A stretch of 64,000 nucleotides of DNA from Acidobacteriota bacterium (GCA_013289835.1 JABCZG010000012.1:1-64000), one strand, 5' to 3'. Shown: positions 1-8,955, counted from the first letter of the stretch. Numbers and translations: made by a program. Notes: generated by a model not told the origin, from the sequence alone.

Positions 1-2
1 AT

Positions 3-2645
3 GCGCGGAATTATTTCGATCACCCATCGATTGCGGAGCCGGGCAGAATTCCTCCATTCCGTAGAAATGAGTTCGGATTTACGAATGGCGGGCCGGTCGT
101 GTTGCCGCATCTGTATGACGGCCGAGATCGTACGTTCTATTTTGTGCAGTATCAGGGATTCAGGCAGGTGTTGGGAACGACTCAGGTTTTGGCTGTACCA
201 ACCGCAGCCGAGCGAGCGGGTCAGGACATCGTGAAGTACCCGGACGGCAGCACGGACACGCTGCAGGTACCGGTGAATCCGGCAATTGCTGCGGTGCTCG
301 CCCGCTATCCACTCCCCAACGACCCAACCGGCGCGTATGGTGCGCGAACCTATGCCGCGCCTTCAAACGTGAACACGGACACGGATCAGTTTTCTATCCG
401 CGTCGATCAGAAAGTTGGCGCGACAGGACAATTATTTGGTCGGTTCAATTACGACAATCTGACGGGACCGACAACAAATCCGGATCAAACGCTGCTCGAT
501 CCGAGCTTTGGCGTGCAGTACGTGGATCGGCAGCGGAACGGGGTCATCACTTACACGCGCACCGCGTCACCGCGCTTTCTCTGGTCGACATCGTTGAGTT
601 TTACGCGGACGACGCCTTCGTTTGTGACCCCCAACCACACCGCTCCGGCCCTCAAGTTCAACGATGGTCTGTATGAGGCGTACAACAGCGCGGCAGGCTC
701 GGTGATGTCAGCGTTCGGGAATTTGTTCCAGTTACAATTGAATTTTGCCTGGACGACGGCGCGACACGCGGTGAAGTGGGGTACGGAAGCTCGCCTCAAT
801 CGCGATACGACATACTTTGGCATCAGCCCGAACGGGGAATACGATTTTGGCGGCGGAACGGTTTATTCGCCCGTTTTCATCCCTTCTGCGAGTGGACGGC
901 ACGACGTTCTGCCTGGCCAGCCTCTGCCGGACACTTTGAGCAGTCTGTTGCTGGGTTTTCCGTACGCATACACTGTCGCGGTGGCGCCGTCCTACGCATC
1001 GAATGGCGCGCACATTGGGCCCGCGGCGATCAACCGGAATGACGTGAACGCTTACATCGAGGACACATGGAAAATCAATTCGGAATGGACGCTCGAATAT
1101 GGGCTGCGCTATGAGCTCTACACGCCGATTTCGGAGCGGGCGTACCGAACTTCGAGCTTTCTGAATTCGTTCCCACCCGCGGGCGTTGGGCAGAAATACT
1201 TGATCAATCCGCAGCCTACTTATCAAACCGATTGGAACGGTTGGGGGCCGCGTGTTCAGGTGGACTGGAACGCGCCCCACGCGGTGCATGTGCACATGAG
1301 CGGGGCGATCACAGTGATTCCGCCTAATATCTGGCAGGACAATCTTCTGACAGGGTCAACACCTTACGTTGTTTATCCGCGCGTCAATGCAGCGCAAAAC
1401 GGGGAGATTTCCTACGGGTTCCAAATCACACCGGACGAGTTGCCGCAGGTTTATAACACCGCTGGCGTGAACGTGCTGGCCAGTGGCAATCCGAAAAACG
1501 TCCCGGCGAACACGGTGATGGACGTAAATCGATACCAGCAGGATTTGGCGGCGCTGACGCCGAGTCATCAGCTCTCGCTACTGAGTCTGGCCGGGATCGA
1601 CCGGCGCTTCGGCAATGGCTACTTGCAGACTTGGACATTGGGGCTGGAACGGGTTTTCGGCGGCCTCACCGCCGATGTCGCGTATGTTGGAACATCGGCG
1701 TTTCGACTTCCAAGAATGTCCTATCCAAACGCCTATCCCGGAGCGGATCCGGAATTTGCGCAGTTTACGAACTTCGACGGTAGCGGAGCAGTGACGGGGG
1801 GTTTCGGATTCGAGTCGGTGCTGACAGGGACGTCGCACTCGTCGTACAACGCCTTGCAGACCTCATTGTCGGGAAATGTTGGGCACGGCGGACCGTCATT
1901 GCAAGCCGGCTACACCTGGGGCAAGTCGCTGGATGATGTCAGCGGCATTATCGGAGGAACAGGATCCACCGGCGCCGTGACGTTGTTTAGTCCGCAAAAC
2001 CCGTTCGATACTCGAGCGGAAAGAGGGCCGTCAAGCTTTGACGTGACGCACGCCTTCACGTTGAGCGCGGCCCAGGCTTTGCATTTTGAGCATTTAGGAC
2101 TTCAGTCGGATCGAACCCAGCTGTTGACGAAGGGCTGGGAATTGCTGAGCATCTCGTCGATCACGAGTGGTCCGCCGTTTACGGTTTATTCGGGTATCCA
2201 GCAGACGGGCGCGGGAACGATTGGCGCGGACCGGCCGGACCAGATTGGGTTACCGGACCTATCGAGCGCCGGCAGCTCAACCCGATCGCGCGACGATTAT
2301 TTTGGGCGGGCCGCAAACAACGCAAGTTTCTTTTCCATTCCCATCGGTATCCAGGGCGGGACCGGACCAAACTCCGGGCGCTTTGGAACGCTCGGTCGTA
2401 ATACCTTTCGCGGCCCGGCATATTACGATTTCGATTTTGCCCTCGTCAAGACGACCCCGATTGGCCACCGAGAAAGCGGTTTGGAGCGAGCGGATCTGCA
2501 ATTTCGCGCAGAGTTATTTAATCTGTTTAACATCGTCAACATGGGACTACCTGCGAACATCATCGAGGGCACAGGGTTTGGCATGATCAGCAAGACCGCC
2601 GGAACTTCACGGCAAATTCAGTTTTCGCTAAAGCTCATCTACTGA
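3..2645 (+). CDS. TonB-dependent receptor, Oar-like, C-terminal part (5' truncated by window)
   Basis: The reading frame is open from base 3 with no start codon, so the gene begins outside the window. The first visible residues (ARNYFDHPS, then a PPFRRNEFGFTNGGPV stretch, then RTFYFVQYQGFRQ) are the standard signature at the plug/barrel junction of Oar-like TonB-dependent outer-membrane proteins that are greatly expanded in Acidobacteriota. The remaining ~850 residues have the alternating aromatic/hydrophobic pattern of a beta barrel and finish with FNLFNIVN and a C-terminal aromatic residue (SLKLIY), the usual outer-membrane insertion signal. Role inferred: uptake or surface binding of a large substrate, possibly a plant polysaccharide or peptide; the substrate cannot be read from sequence. 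The carboxypeptidase-regulatory-like N-terminal domain usual for this family would lie upstream. Confidence 0.93.
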   Translation, partial: ARNYFDHPSIAEPGRIPPFRRNEFGFTNGGPVVLPHLYDGRDRTFYFVQYQGFRQVLGTTQVLAVPTAAERAGQDIVKYPDGSTDTLQVPVNPAIAAVLARYPLPNDPTGAYGARTYAAPSNVNTDTDQFSIRVDQKVGATGQLFGRFNYDNLTGPTTNPDQTLLDPSFGVQYVDRQRNGVITYTRTASPRFLWSTSLSFTRTTPSFVTPNHTAPALKFNDGLYEAYNSAAGSVMSAFGNLFQLQLNFAWTTARHAVKWGTEARLNRDTTYFGISPNGEYDFGGGTVYSPVFIPSASGRHDVLPGQPLPDTLSSLLLGFPYAYTVAVAPSYASNGAHIGPAAINRNDVNAYIEDTWKINSEWTLEYGLRYELYTPISERAYRTSSFLNSFPPAGVGQKYLINPQPTYQTDWNGWGPRVQVDWNAPHAVHVHMSGAITVIPPNIWQDNLLTGSTPYVVYPRVNAAQNGEISYGFQITPDELPQVYNTAGVNVLASGNPKNVPANTVMDVNRYQQDLAALTPSHQLSLLSLAGIDRRFGNGYLQTWTLGLERVFGGLTADVAYVGTSAFRLPRMSYPNAYPGADPEFAQFTNFDGSGAVTGGFGFESVLTGTSHSSYNALQTSLSGNVGHGGPSLQAGYTWGKSLDDVSGIIGGTGSTGAVTLFSPQNPFDTRAERGPSSFDVTHAFTLSAAQALHFEHLGLQSDRTQLLTKGWELLSISSITSGPPFTVYSGIQQTGAGTIGADRPDQIGLPDLSSAGSSTRSRDDYFGRAANNASFFSIPIGIQGGTGPNSGRFGTLGRNTFRGPAYYDFDFALVKTTPIGHRESGLERADLQFRAELFNLFNIVNMGLPANIIEGTGFGMISKTAGTSRQIQFSLKLIY

Positions 2646-2755
2646 GGCGCGTCGTGCAGCACACAGGGTTGGGGGAGGACAGAAACATGCGTTTCAGGAA
2701 GATTCTGCGTTCGCCAACGTCGACGAATCACAGCTTGAACGCACGTTCTCCTCTT

Positions 2756-2956
2756 GTAAACGACGAGCGCAGTTTTGCGGTCCGCGGCACCTCCGAAGCC
2801 GAACAGTTCTACGAAGCTCTCAAACTCCTGAACGTCGACACCGTCCTCGTCCGCGTGCCCGAAGAGCCCCACGGCATCAGCCGCCGCCCCAGCTATCACG
2901 TCGCCAAAATGCTCTGCATCGCCGGCTGGTTCGAACAGCACAAATCCAAGCCCTAG
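2756..2956 (+). pseudogene. Remnant of an S9 (prolyl oligopeptidase family) peptidase C-terminus
   Basis: The reading frame contains EAEQFYEALKLLNVDTVLV followed by RVPEEPHGISRRPSYHV and WFEQH. This is the end of the alpha/beta-hydrolase domain of S9 acylaminoacyl/dipeptidyl peptidases, including the catalytic His in the PHGI motif. No Ser-containing GxSxGG region or propeller lies upstream; only about 60 recognisable residues remain directly behind the TonB receptor gene. It is therefore read as a deletion remnant. The ATG at 2654 gives an N-terminal tail with no family resemblance. Confidence 0.6.
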
Positions 2957-3359
2957 GCCGTCGCCCGCGCTGTGTCGCACTTCCCAGTGGCCGATAATCC
3001 ATTCCCTACTGGCCTTTAGAAACGGCCACAATCCGAGCGGTGTCTGGTGATGGCTCGGGCCTCGTTCCGGCAGTGCTATCTCACACACGGGATTCGGACG
3101 CCCGCCATTGACTGCTGGCACCATCCGGAACTTGTACCACAACCCCAACGGCAGGGCCCGATGGCCCCACCAGGTTCAATGAGAGTTTGCGAGGACGGAA
3201 GAGAGGCTAACTGTGAAATTCGTGTAACTGTGCGAAATAGCACAGTCGGAGCAGCGCGCACACCAGTATGCTCACAAAGCCTCAGAAGCCCTGAAAAAAC
3301 GGTGGGCGATCGCCCATTGGACCATCAACATGCGAAACATCACATCATGAGGAGTTTTG
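2957..3359. other. Intergenic, no supported gene
   Basis: About 400 bases between the peptidase remnant and the next gene. Open frames exist on both strands but show neither family resemblance nor a ribosome-binding site. A GAGGAG at 3349-3354 serves the gene starting at 3360. Confidence 0.6.
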
Positions 3360-4115
3360 ATGAGCAATTTGTTGGACCTGGCAGTAAAAGCGCACGGTGG
3401 ACTAGAGCGCTGGAGCAGAGTGAAGTCCGTAAGAGTTGCAGCATCTATCACCGGAGCGATTTGGTTCGTGAAGGGTAAGGGCGACGCTCTCAAAGACGTC
3501 ATCATGACGATTGAGACGAAGAAAGAGCGCCTCACCACCGACTTCCCTGGTCAGGACAAGCGCTCCATCTTTGAGCCGGCCCGCATCGTCATGGAAAAAG
3601 TGGATGGGACGCTGATTGAGGCACGCAATGACCCTGAAAAATCATTTGAAGGCCATCAAAGGTCCACGCCGTGGGATGACATCCACGTAGCCTACTTTTG
3701 TGGCGAAGCATTGTGGACCTATCTCAACACCCCCTTTCTTTACACGCGGCAAGGATTCGCGACCGAGGAGATTTCGTCGATTCAGGTCGATGGCGAGACG
3801 TGGCGGCGATTAAAGGTCACCTTTCCAGATAGCGTGAAGAGTCACAGCCGCGAACAGATCTCGTGCTTTGGGCCGGATGGTCTGCTTCGCAGGCATGATT
3901 ACACGGTTGATATCCTCGGTGGCGCAACTGGTCTCAACTATGCCTCCGACTACCGTGATGTCGACGGGATCATCGTGCCGACAAAGCGCCGGATCTATGC
4001 ATATGAAGGGGACTACCAGCGTGTGAAGGAGCCCCTGCTCGTTGCCATCGACATGGGCGAAATTACTCTGGCCGAACAATCTCCGCGCACGCTAGCCGCG
4101 GCCCACTCGAGCTGA
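3360..4115 (+). CDS. Uncharacterised protein, possibly LolA/outer-membrane-lipoprotein-carrier-like fold
   Basis: 251 residues, no signal peptide or membrane segment. It opens with LLDLAVKAHGGLERWSRVKS, a pattern often found at the start of lipoprotein-sorting (LolA/LolB-like) or DUF-type beta-sheet proteins, and continues with alternating beta-strand-like segments rich in W, Y and charged residues (RIYAYEGDYQRVKEP). The ATG at 3360 is preferred over TTG at 3357 because GAGGAG sits five bases upstream. It is followed at 70 bases by an Old Yellow Enzyme and then a lipocalin-like protein on the same strand, suggesting a small detoxification or redox operon. I do not recognise a function; the fold comparison is tentative. 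Confidence 0.75.
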   Translation: MSNLLDLAVKAHGGLERWSRVKSVRVAASITGAIWFVKGKGDALKDVIMTIETKKERLTTDFPGQDKRSIFEPARIVMEKVDGTLIEARNDPEKSFEGHQRSTPWDDIHVAYFCGEALWTYLNTPFLYTRQGFATEEISSIQVDGETWRRLKVTFPDSVKSHSREQISCFGPDGLLRRHDYTVDILGGATGLNYASDYRDVDGIIVPTKRRIYAYEGDYQRVKEPLLVAIDMGEITLAEQSPRTLAAAHSS

Positions 4116-4185
4116 TCACTGGGGCTCAGCAAAACTGATTCGCGGCGCATCTGTTGCGCGTACTTCGAAAAGAAAAAGGCTAATC

Positions 4186-5310
4186 ATGTCCATCGGGACA
4201 CTTTTGACTCCTCTACGGGTAGGCGCGATCCAACTCCCCAACCGCATTGTGATGGCACCTCTTACGCGCATGCGCGCTGGCGCTAACAATGTGCCCACCG
4301 CATTGAACGCGGAATACTACGCCCAGCGTTCCTCAGCCGGCCTTATCATTTCGGAGGGAACCGCCGTTAGTGCCCAGGCCCAGGGATATCCAAGTTCTCC
4401 AGGGATCTATACGGCCGAACAGATTGTCGGCTGGCGTGGTGTGACCAGCGCTGTGCACGCCCGTGGCGGTCGCATTGTCATGCAGATTCAACACAACGGA
4501 CGAAACTCGCATTCGTCGTTGTTGCCGAATGGGTCGCTCCCCGTAGCGCCCTCTCCGATCCCTCCGAATCTTCCTGGGTTCACAAAGGATTTCCAGCAAG
4601 TGCCCATTGAGGTTCCGCGCGCTCTGGAGACTGAAGAAATCCCGGTGATTGTCGGGACCTTTCGACAGGCTGGCCTGAACGCGATCGAAGCCGGATTCGA
4701 TGGGGTGGAAGTGCAAGGGGCAAACAGCCATCTGATCGAGGAGTTCTTGGAGGACGGGACGAACCACCGCACCGATGCTTACGGTGGATCGAAAGAAAAC
4801 AGAGTGCGCATTCTCCTGGACATCGTCGACGAAATTATGGCCGCGATTGGACCCGATCGAGTAGGTGTGCGCCTTTCACCCTTCGGACAATACGGCGGCA
4901 TCCGCGACAGCAATCCTCTCGAATTGTTCACGTTTGTCATTCAGGAGCTCGATACGCGCCGCATCTCTTATCTGCATCTGGTCGAGGCAAAGGGCTCCGA
5001 GATGGGCTTGACGGACGAACTCCACGAAGACGGCGTGAACAATGCGGCGCTCTTTCGTGAGGTATTTAATGGACCACTTCTTTCAGCGGCCGCGTACACC
5101 CCGCAAACTGCCGCACTCGCCATCGAACAGAACCATGCGGACGCGATTGCCTTCGGGCGTCTCTTCATCGCGAATCCGGATCTTGTGCGGCGAATCAAAG
5201 AGAGCCAGCCTCTTAACGCCTATGACCGCTCCACCTTCTACGGCGGGGGAGAGCACGGCTACACGGACTATAAGACTCTTGAGGAACCATCATTAACGGC
5301 TTCCATCTAA
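4186..5310 (+). CDS. Old Yellow Enzyme family FMN alkene reductase with altered active-site residues
   Basis: 374 residues, full length for the family. TIM-barrel flavoprotein motifs are clear: PNRIVMAPLTRMRA near residue 20, MQIQHNGRNSH near 100, TNHRTDAYGGSKENR near 195-210, and the FMN phosphate-binding AFGRLFIANPDL near 330. Such enzymes reduce activated C=C bonds using NAD(P)H. Unusual: the substrate-binding segment normally reading HGANGYL is QGANSHL here, so the usual catalytic His is Gln177, Asn180 is kept, and the proton-donor Tyr position is His182. Bases 4714-4731 show this unambiguously. It overlaps the next start codon by one base (TAATG), so the two are probably co-translated. 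Family assignment is sure; activity and substrate are uncertain because of the substitutions. Confidence 0.93.
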   Translation: MSIGTLLTPLRVGAIQLPNRIVMAPLTRMRAGANNVPTALNAEYYAQRSSAGLIISEGTAVSAQAQGYPSSPGIYTAEQIVGWRGVTSAVHARGGRIVMQIQHNGRNSHSSLLPNGSLPVAPSPIPPNLPGFTKDFQQVPIEVPRALETEEIPVIVGTFRQAGLNAIEAGFDGVEVQGANSHLIEEFLEDGTNHRTDAYGGSKENRVRILLDIVDEIMAAIGPDRVGVRLSPFGQYGGIRDSNPLELFTFVIQELDTRRISYLHLVEAKGSEMGLTDELHEDGVNNAALFREVFNGPLLSAAAYTPQTAALAIEQNHADAIAFGRLFIANPDLVRRIKESQPLNAYDRSTFYGGGEHGYTDYKTLEEPSLTASI

Positions 5311-5855
5311 TGCTGGACACTGCGCAACCACACCCAACAGTTGAACGTATTTCCTCCCGGCTCATCGGAGTCTGGACCCTGGTCACCTACGCAGAAGAGA
5401 AAGAAGGATGCCAAGACACCAATCCTCTTGGCCGCAAACCGGAGGGCTTTCTCATTTACACGCCTGATGGGTTTGTGTCCGCGCAACTTATGAAGCCGGG
5501 GCGTTCTGCGTTCCGCTCTCGCGATTGGCACCAAGGAACGCCGGAAGAGTACGTGGAATCCGGCTTCTCATCCGGACCAAAGGATCTGTTGGCATTCTCA
5601 CAGCCGCTGTCCGGAGTATTGCCGTTAGAGATGGCCAGGAAATTACAACGCACGCCAGGCAGCTGGCAATCGTATCGAAGCAAAATACAGGAATTACCAT
5701 TTGTCATTTTCAATCAACGAATGTGGTTGATCCGCAGTGACTATGGTCTCCCGCAATCGCGCATTTCGCATTTGCCAACGAACACAGCATTCATGCAAGT
5801 AGCTCCCCGCGCGATCTTCACTCAACCTGCCGATTCCAGGACTTGCAGTGCCTAG
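5310..5855 (+). CDS. Lipocalin-like domain protein, C-terminal half atypical
   Basis: 181 residues; the ATG overlaps the stop of the upstream reductase. Residues 15-80 (RLIGVWTLVTYAEE, PEGFLIYTPDGFVSAQLMKP, GTPEEYVESGF) match the N-terminal half of the lipocalin-like domain (Pfam Lipocalin_5 type), soluble beta-barrel proteins that are often encoded next to redox enzymes. After residue ~85 the expected IAYCG, THH and FPNW strands are not evident, and I could not restore them convincingly in another frame. It is either a diverged member or has lost its ancestral C-terminus through frameshift. Function unknown. Confidence 0.55.
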   Translation: MLDTAQPHPTVERISSRLIGVWTLVTYAEEKEGCQDTNPLGRKPEGFLIYTPDGFVSAQLMKPGRSAFRSRDWHQGTPEEYVESGFSSGPKDLLAFSQPLSGVLPLEMARKLQRTPGSWQSYRSKIQELPFVIFNQRMWLIRSDYGLPQSRISHLPTNTAFMQVAPRAIFTQPADSRTCSA

Positions 5856-6004
5856 ACGTTCCGGATGGTTTCTTGGCAGTTCGGAAGTGATGCCCGAACG
5901 GTCCCCGCCCTCTCATTTATCTTGCGTTTAGGTTCATCGCTATATAAAAGTCCCTGCTCAGCGGTCCGAGAGAATGACCGCAGAGCTCAAAGAGAGAAAA
6001 CACC

Positions 6005-7048
6005 ATGCGCAAAAATCGGACGCTTCTCGCAATTCTCGGTTCCCTCGCCGTGGCACTGCTCGTTTCGGCCGGTTCGTTCTCGCACGCGGCAACGCCAGCG
6101 CCGGGCCCTTCCGGCTATCGCGTCATCAAGACCATTCCCATCGCTGGAGAAGGCGGCTGGGACTACGTGACCGTAGATAGCGACGCTCGCCGTATTTATG
6201 TCTCGCACGCCACGCAAGTTGTCGTACTCGACGCGGATTCCTTCGCTGTCGTCGGCACCATTCCCGATACCCAGGGCGTGCACGGCATTGCCATCGCTTC
6301 CGAGTTGGGCCGCGGTTTCACCAGCAACGGCCGTTCGAACGATGTCAGCATTTTCGATCTCAAATCCTTGAAGACCATCGGCAACGTCAAGACCGACGCC
6401 AATCCCGACGCCATCACCTACGATCCCGCCACCAAGCGTGTCTTCACATTCAACGGCCGCGGTAAGAACACCACCGCGATAAACGCCGCGGACGGCGCCG
6501 TGGTCGGGACCCTCGCTCTCGGTGGCAAACCGGAATTTGCCGCCGCTGACGCCATGGGCAGCATTTTCGTGAACAACGAAGACACTTCTGAGCTCATTCA
6601 AGTTGACACGCAAAAAGTCACCGAAACGCACCGCTGGCCCCTGGCCCCCTGCAAATCGCCCTCAGGCCTCGCCATGGATGTCAAAAATCGACGCGTTTTC
6701 TCGGTCTGCGATGAAAAAGTAATGTCGGTCGTCAACGCGGATACCGGCAAAGTCGTTGCCACTCCCGCCATCTGCGATGGCCCGGATGCCACCGCGTTCG
6801 AACCGTCAACGGGTACGGTTTTTGCCTCCTGCGGCGACGGCAATCTGACGGTCATTCATCAGGACTCGCCGGACAAGTACACCGTCATCGAAAACGTCCC
6901 CACCAAGAAGAGCGCCCGCACCATGGGCCTCGATCTGAAGACCCACAACATCGTTCTCCCTGCGGCGGATTTCGATCCGCCCGCACCAGGCGAACGCCGC
7001 GGCAAGGTGAAGCCCGGCTCCTTCGTCCTCCTGGTCGTTGGCAAGTAG
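6005..7048 (+). CDS. Exported YncE-type beta-propeller protein
   Basis: 347 residues starting with a Sec signal peptide (MRKNRTLLAILGSLAVALLV to SHA-AT near residue 30). The mature part consists of about seven repeats with the pattern VDSDARRIYVSHATQVVVLDADS, that is a short propeller blade ending in a V/I-x-D-x-x-S turn, as in YncE and 40-residue YVTN-family proteins. Such proteins are periplasmic binding scaffolds without a common catalytic role. Cysteines in the fifth to sixth blades (APCKSP, SVCDEK, AICDG, ASCGDG) could form disulfides. The gene is monocistronic and ends about 60 bases before a strong hairpin. Confidence 0.85.
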   Translation: MRKNRTLLAILGSLAVALLVSAGSFSHAATPAPGPSGYRVIKTIPIAGEGGWDYVTVDSDARRIYVSHATQVVVLDADSFAVVGTIPDTQGVHGIAIASELGRGFTSNGRSNDVSIFDLKSLKTIGNVKTDANPDAITYDPATKRVFTFNGRGKNTTAINAADGAVVGTLALGGKPEFAAADAMGSIFVNNEDTSELIQVDTQKVTETHRWPLAPCKSPSGLAMDVKNRRVFSVCDEKVMSVVNADTGKVVATPAICDGPDATAFEPSTGTVFASCGDGNLTVIHQDSPDKYTVIENVPTKKSARTMGLDLKTHNIVLPAADFDPPAPGERRGKVKPGSFVLLVVGK

Positions 7049-7110
7049 CTTCGAACCGGCAGATTCGAACCCCGATTCGAAAAGCCTTTCGAATCGGCGT
7101 CAAAAACAGA

Positions 7111-7142
7111 AGCGCCCCGGTGAGGAGGGTCACCGGGGCGCT
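7111..7142. terminator. Bidirectional intrinsic terminator
   Basis: A perfect 13-bp stem (AGCGCCCCGGTGA paired with TCACCGGGGCGCT) with a 6-base loop lies between two convergent genes. On the minus strand it is followed by TCTGTTTTTG, a fair U-tract, so it best serves the gene at 7169-7786; on the plus strand the tail is weaker. Confidence 0.8.
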
Positions 7143-7168
7143 TGCCGTTTGGGGGGAGTGAGGGACTC

Positions 7169-7786
7169 TTAGTGCACGATGCTGACGTTGTGCGCGGCCG
7201 CGCCAAACGAGAAGCCTGCGCCGGCCAGTTGCGGAACCCACCACATCTTCCGGATCAGGCCGTGCTCGCTCACCATCATGCGCTTGCCGATGAAATCCAT
7301 GAACGCCGGGCTCACCTGGGTGGCCGCATACAGCGCGTTCGAATGCGAAAAGGGCCGCAAGAACGGGTTCGATTCCACGCCAAACCCTCCGGAAATCGCG
7401 CGCCGCGTGGACCACGCATCAAACGCCGCTCCGCTGGCTCCCGCTGCCGTCAGCGCATACCACAGTTTTCTTTGGCGAGGCGTTTCGCGCGGACGCGTAA
7501 TCACGGGCCGAATCGGCTGGAACGGCTGCGCGGAGGGGTTCGGCTGGATGGGCTCTGCGTCGGCCGTCACTTTGGGTGTCGGCGCGGACGGCAGGGCTGC
7601 TGACGCCGTCAGCGTCGAATCTTTTCCCGCATCGTCGTTAACCGTTGCGTGAGTATCGTTCGAGACTTTCGCGCTGTCGCTGACCGCTGCGGGCGTGTCG
7701 TTGGCGACCTTCACGTTATCGTCCAGCTGCGGAACTGCGCACAGCAAGAGAAGGGCTGCGAGGACCATTTGCCACCTCAGTATCAC
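7169..7786 (-). CDS. Exported hypothetical protein
   Basis: 205 residues with a hydrophobic N-terminal segment (MILRWQMVLAALLLLCAVPQ), probably a signal peptide or anchor. Residues 25-100 form a low-complexity Asp/Ala/Pro-rich linker with repeated V-x-NDT motifs (VANDTPAA, VSNDTHAT). The C-terminal ~100 residues (LWYALTAAGASGAAFDAWSTRR onward) carry two amphipathic or membrane-like helices and end in FGAAAHNVSIVH. The last part resembles short acidobacterial membrane-associated proteins of unknown function. It is divergent from the downstream kinase. Confidence 0.7.
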   Translation of the reverse strand: MILRWQMVLAALLLLCAVPQLDDNVKVANDTPAAVSDSAKVSNDTHATVNDDAGKDSTLTASAALPSAPTPKVTADAEPIQPNPSAQPFQPIRPVITRPRETPRQRKLWYALTAAGASGAAFDAWSTRRAISGGFGVESNPFLRPFSHSNALYAATQVSPAFMDFIGKRMMVSEHGLIRKMWWVPQLAGAGFSFGAAAHNVSIVH

Positions 7787-8128
7787 AAGTGGTTGTGCAA
7801 GTCCGTCCCCACTCGCGATGATGGCAATATACTGCCCAAAAGGGCAAGTTACACTGGCCTATCGGTCACATTTTGGGTGGTACTGGCCTTTAGGCCATCG
7901 GTTTGGCCAAATTAGTGCCGCCGTACTATCGCAAAGAAGTGAAAATAATTGGACATTATTGGAAGTGCAATACCGCCGTTTTCAGGCTATAACGAATCCA
8001 AATCCCTGCAAAAACGCCGCCAAAGGTCCGTTTCCTGGTGCGAAGGTGTCCCTGCCAGCGCCTCCTCGGCGCTCTTGCCCCTATCGAACTTCGCCTCCGG
8101 GCTGAATGACTCTGCTATAATCGCGCGC
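7787..8128. promoter_or_regulatory. Divergent intergenic region with repeated ACTGGCCT...ATCGGT boxes
   Basis: The gap between two divergent genes contains two copies of a box reading ACTGGCCT with ATCGGT following (about 7853-7868 and 7882-7902), and further small palindromes (CCAAAAGG, GGCCTTTAGGCC, TTTGGCCAAA). The arrangement could be a regulator-binding site. No gene is visible in it. Confidence 0.35.
8113..8121 (+). promoter_or_regulatory. Extended -10 promoter (TCTGCTATAAT) for deoxynucleoside kinase
   Basis: TATAAT at 8116-8121 is preceded by TG one base earlier, the extended -10 form. A weak TTCGCC lies about 20 bases upstream. The last T is seven bases before a GTG codon in the kinase frame, so the transcript should start at or next to that codon. 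Confidence 0.65.
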
Positions 8129-8851
8129 GTGGACGCCAGCGATTCGGCGCCACACCCAAAGATGGCGGCTAACGACTCCTCCGCAGCCAAGCGCGCTCGC
8201 ACTGCTCAGCGAGGTCCGCAAGCGCCTCGCTTCATCGCTATCGAAGGCCCGCTGCGCGTCGGCAAAACGACACTTGCCAAAATCCTCGCCGAGCGGCTCC
8301 ACGCTCGCCGCATCTACGATTGCGAGGACAATCCGTTCCTCGCTGAGTTCTACAAAGAAAAGCCGGGCTCGGCTTTCCGTGCTCAGATGTACTTCCTGCT
8401 GGAGCGGCAGAAGCGGCTGCGCGAAGCGCTGGCGGTGGAAGCTCCCGGCCCGGTGCTTTCCGACTACCTCATGGAAAAGGACCGCATCTTCGCCAACCTT
8501 AATCTCGACGACGAAGAGCTGAAGCTTTACGAACGCTATTACGCTGCGCTCACGGCGGACATTCCGGCCCCTGACTTGGTCATCTATTTACAGGCCAAGC
8601 CGGAAGTTCTGCGCGCGCGCATCGCCAAGAAAGCCTCGCGCGACGAATCCCACATTTCCCCCGAATACATCGGAGAAGTGGCGCGGGCCTACGAACATTT
8701 CTTCTTCCGTTACGCTGCCTCGGACCTTCTGGTTATCAATACGTCCGACATTGATTTCGTCGAGCGTAGCGAAGATCTTCAACAGCTCCTGCGCCGCCTT
8801 CAGGAGCCCGTCAAAGGCACGCAATACTTCCTGCCCCTCGGCGCAGAATGA
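8129..8851 (+). CDS. Deoxynucleoside kinase (dNK family), likely leaderless
   Basis: Phosphorylates deoxynucleosides for dNTP salvage. The P-loop is FIAIEGPLRVGKTTLA (G-x4-GKT); the substrate-site region contains EDNPFLAEFY, QMYFLLERQKR and the catalytic-type LMEKDRIFANLNL; a LID-like segment is RARIAKKASRDE. The frame is open far upstream, but the perfect TATAAT at 8116-8121 places transcription start at the GTG at 8129, implying a leaderless mRNA; the next in-frame ATG is 8162, with no Shine-Dalgarno. The first ~30 residues are a low-complexity extension absent from typical dNKs. Family is clear; the preferred nucleoside (dA/dG or dC) is not. Confidence 0.88.
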   Translation: MDASDSAPHPKMAANDSSAAKRARTAQRGPQAPRFIAIEGPLRVGKTTLAKILAERLHARRIYDCEDNPFLAEFYKEKPGSAFRAQMYFLLERQKRLREALAVEAPGPVLSDYLMEKDRIFANLNLDDEELKLYERYYAALTADIPAPDLVIYLQAKPEVLRARIAKKASRDESHISPEYIGEVARAYEHFFFRYAASDLLVINTSDIDFVERSEDLQQLLRRLQEPVKGTQYFLPLGAE

Positions 8852-8955
8852 GTCTTTTGTAGCGGCGTCCCTTTCACGCACTCTGTGTCCCGGTGACTCT
8901 AGCTGGGAAGGGCAGCTAACACCTTTTACCTGAGATTTCGTTCTCCTCATCGCGA

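Noticed and set aside
7050..7080. tRNA T-arm-like GGTTCGAATC on the minus strand
   Set aside because: No acceptor or anticodon stem can be formed around it.
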